Source of the DNA: Marinicella meishanensis
GTDB taxonomy: Bacteria > Pseudomonadota > Gammaproteobacteria > Xanthomonadales > Marinicellaceae
DNA length: 64,000 nucleotides
Reading direction: 5' to 3'
Assembly (NCBI RefSeq): GCF_019931145.1
Contig: NZ_JAIOUV010000002.1
Coordinates: 124,001-188,000 of the forward strand
The notes below the pieces were generated by a model, which ran no database searches, was not told the DNA's origin, and saw nothing but the letters and a program-made list of their open reading frames with translations. Of this stretch, positions 17,757 to 26,593 are shown piece by piece. Made by a program: the position numbers and the translations under genes. Each line of letters begins with the position of its first letter. The stretch's first letter is position 1.

Positions 17757-18557
17757 ATGAAACACACTCGATTGCTGACAATCTGCTGGTCGTTGATGTG
17801 GCTGGTACTGACGGGCTGCCAACCCAAAGGCACCACCCTGTACCAACATGACCAACCCGAAAACCACCCAATTGAACACACCATGGTGGTGATTGATTAT
17901 TTGAATCTGCGCGATGACTTGGGTCGCTATTGGGATTTTGACAGTTATTATCATGAAGACATGTTGAACCGCTTGTTGGCGGCGGTGGACATGTCCCTGC
18001 AAAAGGCCGGTTATCCAGCAGCTTCTGGATACTTGTTGACCAGTGGCTTGTTGGTTGATGAAGGTTTCGCAGTGGAACATTACATTCAGGAGACGTTACA
18101 ACCTGAGCTGTTGTACGCGCCTTTCATCATGGCCAGTGACCAAATTCCCGACGATCACATCGACCAACACCGCGACGTGATGCGACTGATGATCAAATAC
18201 CTGGCACCCAAGCGCCACCATGCATCGGACCCCAATTCACATCGGGGCATGCAAATGGGATATCACTTCAGCGACATTGACTTACCACCCAATACCGGCA
18301 TTTTGTACCTGCATGTGGATTTGTCGGCCACCGGGGCGATCAAACAACTGGGCACCCTCATCCTCAGTGGGGCGGTGGCCAGCCAGTCTGATTATGCGTC
18401 GATGCACCTGGACCTGGGATACCGCCGACATGCCAGTGCCTTTTGGGTCCACACCGGCAGCGGTCAAATTTTGTGGAAAAACCACAGCAACCAATGGACA
18501 CCGGCCCAACCCATCGGTGAATTGTTGTTGCAATTTCCGCCGAACACGGCGGATTGA
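17757..18557 (+). CDS. Putative lipoprotein of unknown function
   Basis: The sequence MKHTRLLTICWSLMWLVLTGC has a lipoprotein signal with an LTGC lipobox, so the mature protein should begin at that Cys and be membrane-anchored. The 267-residue product shows no domain I recognise; it contains a TMVVIDYLNLRDDLG segment and several paired aromatic strands. An ATG six bases upstream (17751) is an equal alternative, while a start at 17703 would bury the signal. It ends 11 bases before the convergent leucine-rich-repeat gene. Confidence 0.65.
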   Translation: MKHTRLLTICWSLMWLVLTGCQPKGTTLYQHDQPENHPIEHTMVVIDYLNLRDDLGRYWDFDSYYHEDMLNRLLAAVDMSLQKAGYPAASGYLLTSGLLVDEGFAVEHYIQETLQPELLYAPFIMASDQIPDDHIDQHRDVMRLMIKYLAPKRHHASDPNSHRGMQMGYHFSDIDLPPNTGILYLHVDLSATGAIKQLGTLILSGAVASQSDYASMHLDLGYRRHASAFWVHTGSGQILWKNHSNQWTPAQPIGELLLQFPPNTAD

Positions 18558-18568
18558 TACCACACCCA

Positions 18569-19702
18569 TCAGGGCAGACAGCTGCCATCGAAATCGGCAT
18601 AAAACACATCGTCGCTGAAGCCTTGTGGCACAATCTCCCGAAAGGGGATTTGTTGATACCAGCCCGCTATGGCCGGAGGAATCACCGGGTCAGACAGGTC
18701 GTTGCCATTGAGGTAGAACTCATTGATTTGGGTCATGTTGCCAAAACCTTCTGGCACCAGGCCAGTCAAGCGGTTGTTGTTCAAATACAGACCCACGATC
18801 AGGGTCATTTGCGACCACGAGTCAGGAATGAAACCACGCAGTTGGTTGTCATTGAGGCTCAAAAAATCAAAATCAGACAACCAGCCCAAGGACTCAGGTA
18901 AATTGCCATACAGCCGATTGTGGCTCAAATCCAATTGTCTCAAAGCCGACATCTGGCCAATGCATGCAGGGATCTTACCGGTCAACTCATTGCCCGGCAG
19001 AAACAAGAACTCCAATTGACTCAAAGTGGTCAGGTTGGCTGGCAAAGGGCCTAAGAAACCAACCTCATGGGCAGAAAAATATTCCAAAGCAGCCAGGCCG
19101 CTCACATCGGCGGGCAAGGCTTCGTTGAAACTGTTGTGATCCAGCCACAAATCAGTCAATGAGCCCAAATTTTGTACGGCGGTCATCACCGATCCAGTCA
19201 ATTGGTTGTTTTGTAATTGCAATATTTGTAAGTCATGGAGGCTGGACAATTGACTGGGCACATCACCGCTCAAGTCATTGTTACCCAACAACAACCACTG
19301 CAAATTGGACAATGAACCCAAGCTTGTTGGCATGGGTCCGAACAGTTGATTGTCGCTCAAATTCAGGGTTCTCAAGGCGGTGAGGTCGCTGATGGTAGAC
19401 GGGATGAGGCCAACCAGATTGTTGTTGCTGAGTTCCAAAAACCAGACATTTAAGGTGCCGGCACCAAAGGCCGAAACCCCAAACCAACTGTTGACATCGG
19501 CCTGTCCCCAGTTGCTGTTATTGACCCAGTTATCGCCGTCGGTGATGTTGTAAAAGTTGACCAAGGCATTGCATTCCAGGATCGGCACATTCATGCCCGG
19601 CTGAAAACAAACGGTGTTGAAATCCAAGTCAGCACGGACTGGCAGGACCCAAAAGAGCAGCACCAACAAGGTAACTTTCAATTGATTGCATGGCTCACAC
19701 AT
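18569..19702 (-). CDS. Secreted leucine-rich repeat protein
   Basis: A 377-residue protein with a hydrophobic N-terminal signal (NQLKVTLLVLLFWVLPVRA). A capping segment with NALVNFYNITDGDNWVNNSNW follows, then about ten leucine-rich repeats of 23-24 residues of the type LxxLxLSxNxLxGxIPxxLGxL. That is the plant-receptor-like consensus that also occurs in many marine bacteria. It ends DGSCLP with no anchor. The start at 19702 is chosen because the signal peptide follows closely; an earlier in-frame ATG would give an overlap with the dehydrogenase gene. A role in binding or adhesion is possible but unsupported. Confidence 0.82.
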   Translation of the reverse strand: MCEPCNQLKVTLLVLLFWVLPVRADLDFNTVCFQPGMNVPILECNALVNFYNITDGDNWVNNSNWGQADVNSWFGVSAFGAGTLNVWFLELSNNNLVGLIPSTISDLTALRTLNLSDNQLFGPMPTSLGSLSNLQWLLLGNNDLSGDVPSQLSSLHDLQILQLQNNQLTGSVMTAVQNLGSLTDLWLDHNSFNEALPADVSGLAALEYFSAHEVGFLGPLPANLTTLSQLEFLFLPGNELTGKIPACIGQMSALRQLDLSHNRLYGNLPESLGWLSDFDFLSLNDNQLRGFIPDSWSQMTLIVGLYLNNNRLTGLVPEGFGNMTQINEFYLNGNDLSDPVIPPAIAGWYQQIPFREIVPQGFSDDVFYADFDGSCLP

Positions 19703-19761
19703 GATTTCATTATCCCCCAAAAACGGCCACTCAGACAATCTTTGACTGCCAGAATAAAGCG

Positions 19762-20646
19762 TCAAACTGCCACCAGGCGCTGATAGAGGGCGGCAATTTC
19801 TGTCGCGGTTTGGGCCACATCTGAGCGCGAAGAGCTGTGTGGGGTCAAGGTGACTCGGGGGTGTTGCCAAAAGGGGTGGCCAGCTGGCAAAGGTTCTTCG
19901 GCAAACACGTCCAGCACCGCCCGCTTGAGGCGCCCGGCGTCCAAGGCCCGCAGCAAGGCCAACTCATCCACATGTCCCCCGCGACCGACGTTGATCAGGG
20001 TGGTCTCGGGCTGGCACCAGGCCAAAGATTGCTCGTTGATCACATGTCGGGTGTGTTCATTCAAGGGCAACAGAATCACCAGGTAGCGGCAGTTGGCACA
20101 AACCGTTTGCAAACCCTCAGGGCCATGGTGGCAAGGGTGTTGGGGATGCTGTTGGCTGGCGGTCCAAGCCAGGGTGCGAAAGCCCAGGTCAAGGCAACGA
20201 TCAGCCACAAACCCGCCCAATTGTCCCAAGCCCAAAAAACCAACCACCGGCATCGGCTCGTTGCTTTCCAACACCCGCCAATCTTCGGCTTGTTGCTGCT
20301 GTAGATAAGCTTTGGCATGGCGCTGCTCTGCCAACACATGTTGCAACACATATTGGGCCATGTTTTGTTGCAACACGGGGGTCACCACCCGCCATTTGTT
20401 CACCGCCTCGGGGATGGCGGCATCGGCCTCAATGTGGTCCATGCCTGCCCCCATGGAAACCACCGCTTCAAGCTGGGGAAAATGTTGGGTGATGCCCGCA
20501 GGATGCTGCCACAGCACCGCCAACCGGACACTGTCTGGGTCTTCGATGTCAGGCCATTGTTGGATGAGAATATCGGGTAAACATTGCCGCAGATGACGGC
20601 ACAATTGATCGGTGTTGCGGTCGGTGATAATGACCGCTACACTCAT
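19762..20646 (-). CDS. D-2-hydroxyacid dehydrogenase (glyoxylate/hydroxypyruvate reductase type)
   Basis: A 294-residue NAD(P)-dependent dehydrogenase. Visible motifs are the Rossmann loop in VVGFLGLGQLGG, the Arg of INVGRGGHVDE, the Glu of LDVFAEEPLP, and the His of LTPHSSSR, which together make the usual Arg-Glu-His catalytic set. Length and motif spacing match the GhrA group, which reduces glyoxylate and hydroxypyruvate, but the substrate is uncertain. The ATG at 20646 overlaps the stop of rppH by 4 bases, which fixes the start and implies one transcript. Confidence 0.82.
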   Translation of the reverse strand: MSVAVIITDRNTDQLCRHLRQCLPDILIQQWPDIEDPDSVRLAVLWQHPAGITQHFPQLEAVVSMGAGMDHIEADAAIPEAVNKWRVVTPVLQQNMAQYVLQHVLAEQRHAKAYLQQQQAEDWRVLESNEPMPVVGFLGLGQLGGFVADRCLDLGFRTLAWTASQQHPQHPCHHGPEGLQTVCANCRYLVILLPLNEHTRHVINEQSLAWCQPETTLINVGRGGHVDELALLRALDAGRLKRAVLDVFAEEPLPAGHPFWQHPRVTLTPHSSSRSDVAQTATEIAALYQRLVAV

Positions 20647-21116
20647 GCTTTGGCCAGGAATTCGAGGTGTTTCAGAGCCCTTTTGTAAACCCCTTTTTTG
20701 AAGTGTATGACGTTTTCTGCCGGGTACCAGAAATTGACCCAACGAAAATCTTCAAACTCGGGATTGGCGGTCTTGTTGAAGTCCACTTTGGATTCGTCTT
20801 CCAACAGCCTCAACAAGTAATACACTTGCTTTTGCCCCACAAATGACGGGTCAGAATCGCGTTTGTGGAATTTCTTGGGCAACTGATACTTCAACCAGCC
20901 GGGCGTTGAGCCCAACACATCCACATGGTGGGGTTTCAACCCCACTTCTTCATACAATTCCCTGAACATGGCCTCTTCCGCGGTTTCATGCTTGTTAATC
21001 CCGCCTTGTGGAAATTGCCAACCATTGCCTCTGGTTCGCTTGGCCCAAAATACCTGACCTTCATTGTCGAGCAAGATGATGCCCACATTGGGCCTGAAAC
21101 CATCTTGATCAATCAT
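20643..21116 (-). CDS. rppH: RNA pyrophosphohydrolase
   Basis: A 157-residue Nudix hydrolase. It starts MIDQDGFRPNVGIILLDNEGQVFWAKR and carries the Nudix box GGINKHETAEEAMFRELYEE plus the downstream PKKFHKRD and GQKQVYYLL segments, as in E. coli RppH. RppH removes pyrophosphate from 5'-triphosphate mRNA and so starts RNase E-dependent decay. It is followed with a 4-base overlap by the hydroxyacid dehydrogenase gene and is divergent from the secreted protein at 21.3 kb. Confidence 0.93.
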   Translation of the reverse strand: MIDQDGFRPNVGIILLDNEGQVFWAKRTRGNGWQFPQGGINKHETAEEAMFRELYEEVGLKPHHVDVLGSTPGWLKYQLPKKFHKRDSDPSFVGQKQVYYLLRLLEDESKVDFNKTANPEFEDFRWVNFWYPAENVIHFKKGVYKRALKHLEFLAKA

Positions 21117-21294
21117 GATGACATTAAATTTTTAAACTGGCTCTATTGTTTCAAAAAAATGAAATTTGGGCAAGCAATTTAAGCCCAAGGCCGCCGCATC
21201 CATAACGGATTTGTCGCCCGGATTTGACCAACTCAACCTGCCATCAGCGCGGTAAAACATGAACCACTTAATAAAATCTTTATCCAAGCCCCCC

Positions 21295-21300
21295 TATAAT
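21295..21300 (+). promoter_or_regulatory. Candidate -10 hexamer
   Basis: A perfect TATAAT follows a C-rich stretch about 64 bases before the chosen start of the next gene. The -35 is weak. If real, transcription starts after the first in-frame ATG at 21259, which favours a downstream start. Confidence 0.35.
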
Positions 21301-21363
21301 GAAACCACGAAAACCCAGTTGGTGTCATACATGATGCCGCCAACCGCTGAAATGAGAGAGACC

Positions 21364-21996
21364 ATGGCCCAATTCAATGCCAACACCAAAACCCCTGGCA
21401 AGACCCACCCTGCCACCTCAGCCCGTGCCACTTCAGTGCCACGGCACCGCCACACCCTGAGCTGGATGTGGCTGCTGTTAACCTGTCCCTTCATGGCCAT
21501 GAGTCAATGGCAATTTGATGTGCTCAACAATGACTTGATTGAACGCAGCAGTGAGTTGATCTTTCCCATCGAATACAAACATTTTGATTGCCGCTTTCGG
21601 TTTCAAGCCATCAACAATGGCATCACCGACAACATCCAAATCATCAACGGCGGTGGTTGCAATGCCAACAACCACCAATTGGTCATCGACGGATATCAGT
21701 ACACCTTGCCGCAGTCTTTTGAAATGAACCTGTACAGCGATCAATGGCTGATCACCGGGGCCGTGCCATTGGGCAATTGCAGCACCGTTTCCGGCAACCC
21801 CATCAACACCGCCGCCCCGCAACTGCAGCTGAATGGCACCCAAATTCAAATCAGTGACGGCAACCACCCTGAAATTTATGTCAAAGATCAGGTGACTTAC
21901 TTTGTGTTTGTCAGCACCAATGGCGACATTGTGTGCAACTTGGGCACGCCATTCACCCAGCCGCTCAACTTGATTTTTAAATGGGGGTTCCAATGA
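21364..21996 (+). CDS. Putative secreted protein, unknown
   Basis: The frame is open from 21259. The ATG at 21364 is preferred because a gagagaga stretch precedes it and a TATAAT lies between it and the earlier ATG. The product is then about 210 residues: a long basic N-region, a hydrophobic core (WMWLLLTCPFMAMS), and a beta-rich mature part with four cysteines that could form disulfides. No family is recognised. Its stop overlaps the next gene's ATG by 4 bases, so the two unknown secreted proteins are probably made together. Confidence 0.55.
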   Translation: MAQFNANTKTPGKTHPATSARATSVPRHRHTLSWMWLLLTCPFMAMSQWQFDVLNNDLIERSSELIFPIEYKHFDCRFRFQAINNGITDNIQIINGGGCNANNHQLVIDGYQYTLPQSFEMNLYSDQWLITGAVPLGNCSTVSGNPINTAAPQLQLNGTQIQISDGNHPEIYVKDQVTYFVFVSTNGDIVCNLGTPFTQPLNLIFKWGFQ

Positions 21997-22886
21997 AGAC
22001 CGTTGCCTTATTGATGCTGATGGTGGGTTCGGCCCAGGCGGCCAACCTGGCTTATGAATTGAATGAGGGCAAGGTCCTCAAAGCCAATCCCAACAACGCC
22101 ACTTACACCTTGAACACTTCTCCGGCACTGGGCTTGATCACGGCCTTCGTTGGCCCTTGTGGCGGCTCTGAATGCACCGTACCCAAACTGAACCCTTTCA
22201 CCATTTCCTACACGGTGTCAGGCGCCACTTTTTGCAGTGGCAGTGGCGGCATCGATGCTTGGCTTGGCATCAAACCCTCGGCCGATGGGACCTATGAAAT
22301 TGAGGTGCCGTTCCTGGCCGCTGACACCAGTTTTGTGTTGAGTTGCAGCGCCGGTGCCCTGGAACACAGCTTGGTCATTAACATCCTGGTGGATGAGCAA
22401 AACAGCAATTGTTCAGATGTGGTATTCCCACCGGGTTTGACGGCAGTGGCCAACACCTATCGCCAAATCAACGAAGGCTTTGATTTTGGCCAGTCGACCA
22501 ACTCAACCGTTGAATTGACCCTCAGCAACAATGAATTCGCCGCCATTTCAGGGTTTTTTCTGGACCAAACCAATTTTCGCCGCCGCATCGTCTTTGAACA
22601 AGCCCCCACCAATTACAACCTGATCGAAAGTGCCACCATCACTGTCAGTGAATGCCCGGGCGACTTCACCGACAATGCGGTGTGTAAAAGGACGGTGAAC
22701 AACTTCTCCAACATGTTCTTTTCCACCAACCCGGCGGACAATCCAGTCTTGTATTGCATCATGGATCCGACCAAGACGTATTACATCAATTACGTCACCA
22801 CCCCCGATCCCTACAATGAGGCCCCCTACTGCCAAAACGGTGGTGACACCGAGTGCACCATCTTTTATTCGGAAACCTCGTTCTGA
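21993..22886 (+). CDS. Putative secreted cysteine-containing protein, unknown
   Basis: A 297-residue protein with a clear signal peptide (MKTVALLMLMVGSAQAA). The mature part is Ser/Thr/Asn-rich with about twelve cysteines in pairs (for example GPCGGSEC and CQNGGDTEC), suggesting a disulfide-stabilised exported protein. No known domain is recognised. The ATG at 21993 overlaps the preceding stop (ATGA). A perfect hairpin, gccgccc/gggcggc, at 22918-22937 soon after the stop may end this two-gene transcript. Confidence 0.62.
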   Translation: MKTVALLMLMVGSAQAANLAYELNEGKVLKANPNNATYTLNTSPALGLITAFVGPCGGSECTVPKLNPFTISYTVSGATFCSGSGGIDAWLGIKPSADGTYEIEVPFLAADTSFVLSCSAGALEHSLVINILVDEQNSNCSDVVFPPGLTAVANTYRQINEGFDFGQSTNSTVELTLSNNEFAAISGFFLDQTNFRRRIVFEQAPTNYNLIESATITVSECPGDFTDNAVCKRTVNNFSNMFFSTNPADNPVLYCIMDPTKTYYINYVTTPDPYNEAPYCQNGGDTECTIFYSETSF

Positions 22887-22917
22887 TTTGACAGCAGTCC
22901 CGCATTGGGGTCAATTG

Positions 22918-22937
22918 GCCGCCCTGACATGGGCGGC
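22918..22937 (+). terminator. Hairpin after the two-gene secreted operon
   Basis: A perfect 7-bp stem (gccgccc and gggcggc) with a 6-base loop, 31 bases after the stop codon. No T tract follows, so it is a weak candidate for an intrinsic terminator. Confidence 0.4.
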
Positions 22938-23027
22938 GCATCCCTTCAGGCTTGGGGGCTGATGAGGGTCTGATGCAGGCACCACCCTTCCTGTGCTATG
23001 ATGTCAACAGTGTAGAGTGTGTGTCTT

Positions 23028-24167
23028 ATGTTAAAAAGCGGATTTGGTTTCAAACACCATGCCCGTCAAATTCGGGAAATTCAAAAATGGGCGTTAACCT
23101 TGGCGGCCATTTATTTGACTTTGTTCATTGCCGTTGATTGTTACCGATACTCTGGGCAATCGCTGCAACAAACCTTGTTGGTGCGAAGCTTATTCATGGG
23201 CCTGCCCATTTTGTTACTGCTGCTGGTCTTCCACCACAAAAAACGTTGGGGGGTGAGCAGCCAAGTATTCGACTTGATGAGTTTGGTGGCCATCATCTGC
23301 GTGGGCATTGGTCACACCAAGATCATTGAAATTGGGGCCGCCAACGCCAACATTTATCCGCGCATCGGCTTGACCATCATTTTGTTGTATGCGGGCTTGT
23401 TACTGGCTTCACCCATCAAACACTCCATCATCGCCTCAGCCACCATCATTTTGGCAGCCATCCTGACCTATCAAAAACTGGGCACACCATCCACAGAGAT
23501 CACCTCCCTGACATTTTTCTATGTGATCTTGTCCAGCTGTTGTATTTTCATGAATTACGTGTTCAATGAGGTGCTCAAAGCCAACAACAAACTGTTGCAG
23601 TTGATAGAGCAACAAGCCAACTCAGATTATTTGACCAAACTGTTCAACCGGCGGTTCTTTTATCAACAATCACAATTGCTGTATAAACAGGCCATGCGCG
23701 ATCAAACCAACCTGTCGGTGCTGCTGATTGACTTGGATCACTTCAAGCACATCAACGACCAATTGGGTCACAAAGTCGGTGACTCGGTCCTGATCAAAGT
23801 CGGTAAAGTGCTCAAAGCCCAAGGCCGTCGCCCGATGGATCTGGCAGCCCGCTTGGGTGGGGATGAATTTGTGATGCTGTTGAACAACACCGATTTGGAC
23901 CACGTTCACACCATTTGCCAAATTGTGTTGGACGCCATGGCGCAAATCAAACCCGATGAGCATTCAGATCACTCATTCACCCTGACAGCCTCCATCGGTG
24001 TGGCCCATCACCAACCCGGCGATCCATTGAACATCAAACAGTTGTTGGATTTGGCCGACAAAGCCTTGTATCAAGCCAAGCAAAAAGGCAAGAACCAATA
24101 CCATTTGGGCGACATTCACACACTGACCGCGGCCGGCAGCACCAGCGAACAACTGCGGGCTTTGTGA
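23028..24167 (+). CDS. Membrane diguanylate cyclase (GGDEF)
   Basis: A 379-residue protein. The N-terminal half has about five to six hydrophobic segments, then a short linker and a GGDEF domain at roughly 205-355. The active motif is intact (ARLGGDEFVML), as is the metal/GTP region LLIDLDHFKHINDQLGHKVGD. An RPMD sequence five residues before GGDEF matches the product-inhibition I-site RxxD. It should make cyclic di-GMP at the inner membrane in response to an unknown signal. A GTG nine bases upstream is an alternative start. It is transcribed alone and convergent with the PfkB kinase gene. Confidence 0.9.
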   Translation: MLKSGFGFKHHARQIREIQKWALTLAAIYLTLFIAVDCYRYSGQSLQQTLLVRSLFMGLPILLLLLVFHHKKRWGVSSQVFDLMSLVAIICVGIGHTKIIEIGAANANIYPRIGLTIILLYAGLLLASPIKHSIIASATIILAAILTYQKLGTPSTEITSLTFFYVILSSCCIFMNYVFNEVLKANNKLLQLIEQQANSDYLTKLFNRRFFYQQSQLLYKQAMRDQTNLSVLLIDLDHFKHINDQLGHKVGDSVLIKVGKVLKAQGRRPMDLAARLGGDEFVMLLNNTDLDHVHTICQIVLDAMAQIKPDEHSDHSFTLTASIGVAHHQPGDPLNIKQLLDLADKALYQAKQKGKNQYHLGDIHTLTAAGSTSEQLRAL

Positions 24168-24224
24168 TGCCAAAGAGACCAACGGCTTGACCGTTGGCCC
24201 AATCAATGACGATCAAAAACCGCA

Positions 24225-25160
24225 TCAAAAGGCGTAACCAAACTCCGCCAAGAACTTGGCCCGAAAGTTTTGCTTCGAAATGTAATGGTTTTGGGTGCCG
24301 GCGGTGGCGATTTTGATGCTGCCTAAGAGCGAGGCGATGCGACCGGTGGTTTGGTAGTCCAAACCCTGGGTCAAACCATACAACAAACCAGCCCGATAAG
24401 CATCGCCGCAACCGGTGGGATCCACCACTTTTTCGGCATCCACCACTGGAATGTGGTACATGGTGCCGTCGGCATATATTTCTGAGCCCTTTTCGCCGCG
24501 GGTGACAATCAAGGCATCCAAATGCTGTGCGATTGCTCTGGCATCCATGCCGGTGCGGTCGTGCACCAGCTCGTACTCGTAGTCATTGACCGCCATCCAG
24601 GTGGCTTGTTCGATGAATTGTTTGAGGTCATCGCCATCAAACAAAGGCATGGCCTGACCTGGATCAAAAATAAAAGGAATGCCCGAATCACAAAACTCAT
24701 TGGCGTGTTGAATCATGCCATCGCGGCCATCTGGGCCGACGATGCCGATGTCAATGTCGTCGTAATCCTTGACGTGGTTTTCGTGTGAACAGTTCATGGC
24801 CCCAGGATGGAAGGCCGTGATCTGATTGTTTTTCATGTCGGTGGTGATGTAGGCCTGTGGGGTGAAGAATTCATCTTTGACTTTGATTGCCTCCAACGAG
24901 ATGCCCAGCGAGCGAAGCCGTTGCGCATAGATGTCAAAGTCACCACCAACCACCCCCATGGGCACCGGATTGCCACCAATCATTTTCAGGTTGTAAGCGA
25001 TGTTGCCGGCCACTCCGCCAAACACCCGGCTCAAAGTGGGCACCATGAACGAAATGTTCAGCTTGTGGATTTGATCGGCCAATATGTGGTTGGCAAATTC
25101 ATCTTCAAATACCATGATGTTATCGAAGGCCAGTGACCCACAGATTAACGCTCTACTCAT
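24225..25160 (-). CDS. PfkB-family carbohydrate/nucleoside kinase
   Basis: A 311-residue ribokinase-like kinase. The N-terminal CGSLAFDNIMVF and VFGGVAGNIAYNLKMIGG segments and the C-terminal VVDPTGCGDAYRAGLLYGL motif (catalytic Asp in GCGDAYRAG) are diagnostic. Related sequences are usually called carbohydrate or adenosine kinase; the substrate cannot be read here. The start overlaps the gatB stop by 4 bases, so it is the last gene of the gatC-gatA-gatB transcript. Confidence 0.85.
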   Translation of the reverse strand: MSRALICGSLAFDNIMVFEDEFANHILADQIHKLNISFMVPTLSRVFGGVAGNIAYNLKMIGGNPVPMGVVGGDFDIYAQRLRSLGISLEAIKVKDEFFTPQAYITTDMKNNQITAFHPGAMNCSHENHVKDYDDIDIGIVGPDGRDGMIQHANEFCDSGIPFIFDPGQAMPLFDGDDLKQFIEQATWMAVNDYEYELVHDRTGMDARAIAQHLDALIVTRGEKGSEIYADGTMYHIPVVDAEKVVDPTGCGDAYRAGLLYGLTQGLDYQTTGRIASLLGSIKIATAGTQNHYISKQNFRAKFLAEFGYAF

Positions 25161-26593
25161 TTTAAATATTCCTCTAACAATTGTTTGGTTTGGACAGGAT
25201 TGGCCTGGCCCTTGGTTTGTTTCATGATTTGGCCGACAAAGTAATTGAACATCTTGTCATTACCGCCGCGGTAGCTGGACACTTGATCGGGGTTGTCGGC
25301 AATCACTTGCTGGACCAACTCGGTCAAAGCCGACGCGTCTGATATTTGACCCAAGCCCTGTTCTTTGATGATGTCTGCAGCCGCTTGGCCCGTGTCCCAC
25401 ATGTCATCCAACACCCCTTTGGCCACCTTGCGCGAGACGCTGCCATTGGCCATTTGATCCAACAAACCGGCATAGGCTGTGGCATCAATCTGACTGGCAG
25501 CCAAAGCCACCCCTTGCGCATTGAGCAAGGCACTGAATTCACCCAACAAAAATTTGGCATTCAAATCGGCCGCTGCTTGGCTGTGTTGGTTGCTTTGTTC
25601 AAAAAATTCAGCCATCCTCAGGTCATGGGCGATGATCGCCGCATCATCTGGCTTCAAGCCCAGTTCACCCACATAGCGTTCGATTTTGGCCGCTGGAAAT
25701 TCAGGCAACAACGCCCGTTGGGCGGCAATCATCTCCGGGGTGATTTGAATTGGCAGCTGATCGGGATCGGGAAAATAGCGGTAATCATTGGCATTTTCTT
25801 TGCTGCGCATGGACCGCGTTTGATCCTGCTCGGCATCGTATAAGCGGGTTTCTTGGGTGATCTGGCCACCGGCCTCCAGGATCTTGATTTGTCGTTTGGC
25901 CTCGTGATTGATGGCTTTTTCGATGAAGCGGAAAGAATTCAAGTTTTTGATTTCGGTGCGCGTGCCCAATGTTTGTTGGCCCACCGGTCGCACCGACACG
26001 TTGGCATCACAGCGGAACGAGCCTTCTTGCAAATTGCCGTCACAAATGCCCAAGTGGGTCACGCGGGTGTAAATTTCTCGCATGTAAGCCACGGCCTCTT
26101 TGGCATTCGACATTTGTGGCTCTGAAACCACCTCAATCAGGGGCGTGCCGGCGCGGTTCAAATCGATCGCTGAATATTGGTCGTATTTGTCGTGGATCGA
26201 TTTACCGGCGTCCTCTTCCAGATGCGCGCGGGTGATCTCGATGGTCTTTGCCCCCGCTTCGGTTTCAATCACCACCTGCCCAGGCCCCACAATCGGGTCA
26301 TCCATTTGGCTGATTTGATAGCCTTTGGGTAAATCTGGGTAGAAATAATTTTTGCGGGCGAACACCGTGAACGGTGGTATGTCGGCATCCACAGACAAGC
26401 CAAAGCGGATGGCATAGTCCAAAGCTTTTTGATTGATGACCGGCAAGGTGCCGGGCAAACCGGCATCCAGAAAACTGACCTGGCTGTTGGGGGATGCGCC
26501 ATAGCTGGCCTTCATTCCTGAAAACAATTTGCTGTCGGTATCCAACCGCACATGAATTTCCAGGCCGATGACCATTTCCCATTGTTGACTCAT
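25157..26593 (-). CDS. gatB: Asp-tRNA(Asn)/Glu-tRNA(Gln) amidotransferase subunit B
   Basis: A 478-residue protein with the GatB catalytic (kinase-like) part, seen in VIGLEIHVRLDTDSKLFSG, LPKGYQISQMDDPI and SFRCDANVSVRP, and the C-terminal tail domain that binds tRNA. GatB activates and GatCAB amidates Glu-tRNA(Gln) and/or Asp-tRNA(Asn). Gene order is gatC, gatA, gatB with 4-base overlaps throughout. Confidence 0.96.
   Translation of the reverse strand: MSQQWEMVIGLEIHVRLDTDSKLFSGMKASYGASPNSQVSFLDAGLPGTLPVINQKALDYAIRFGLSVDADIPPFTVFARKNYFYPDLPKGYQISQMDDPIVGPGQVVIETEAGAKTIEITRAHLEEDAGKSIHDKYDQYSAIDLNRAGTPLIEVVSEPQMSNAKEAVAYMREIYTRVTHLGICDGNLQEGSFRCDANVSVRPVGQQTLGTRTEIKNLNSFRFIEKAINHEAKRQIKILEAGGQITQETRLYDAEQDQTRSMRSKENANDYRYFPDPDQLPIQITPEMIAAQRALLPEFPAAKIERYVGELGLKPDDAAIIAHDLRMAEFFEQSNQHSQAAADLNAKFLLGEFSALLNAQGVALAASQIDATAYAGLLDQMANGSVSRKVAKGVLDDMWDTGQAAADIIKEQGLGQISDASALTELVQQVIADNPDQVSSYRGGNDKMFNYFVGQIMKQTKGQANPVQTKQLLEEYLK

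Noticed and set aside
22952-23137. Short open frame before the diguanylate cyclase
   Set aside because: It lies mostly in another frame of the cyclase gene and lacks a ribosome site.
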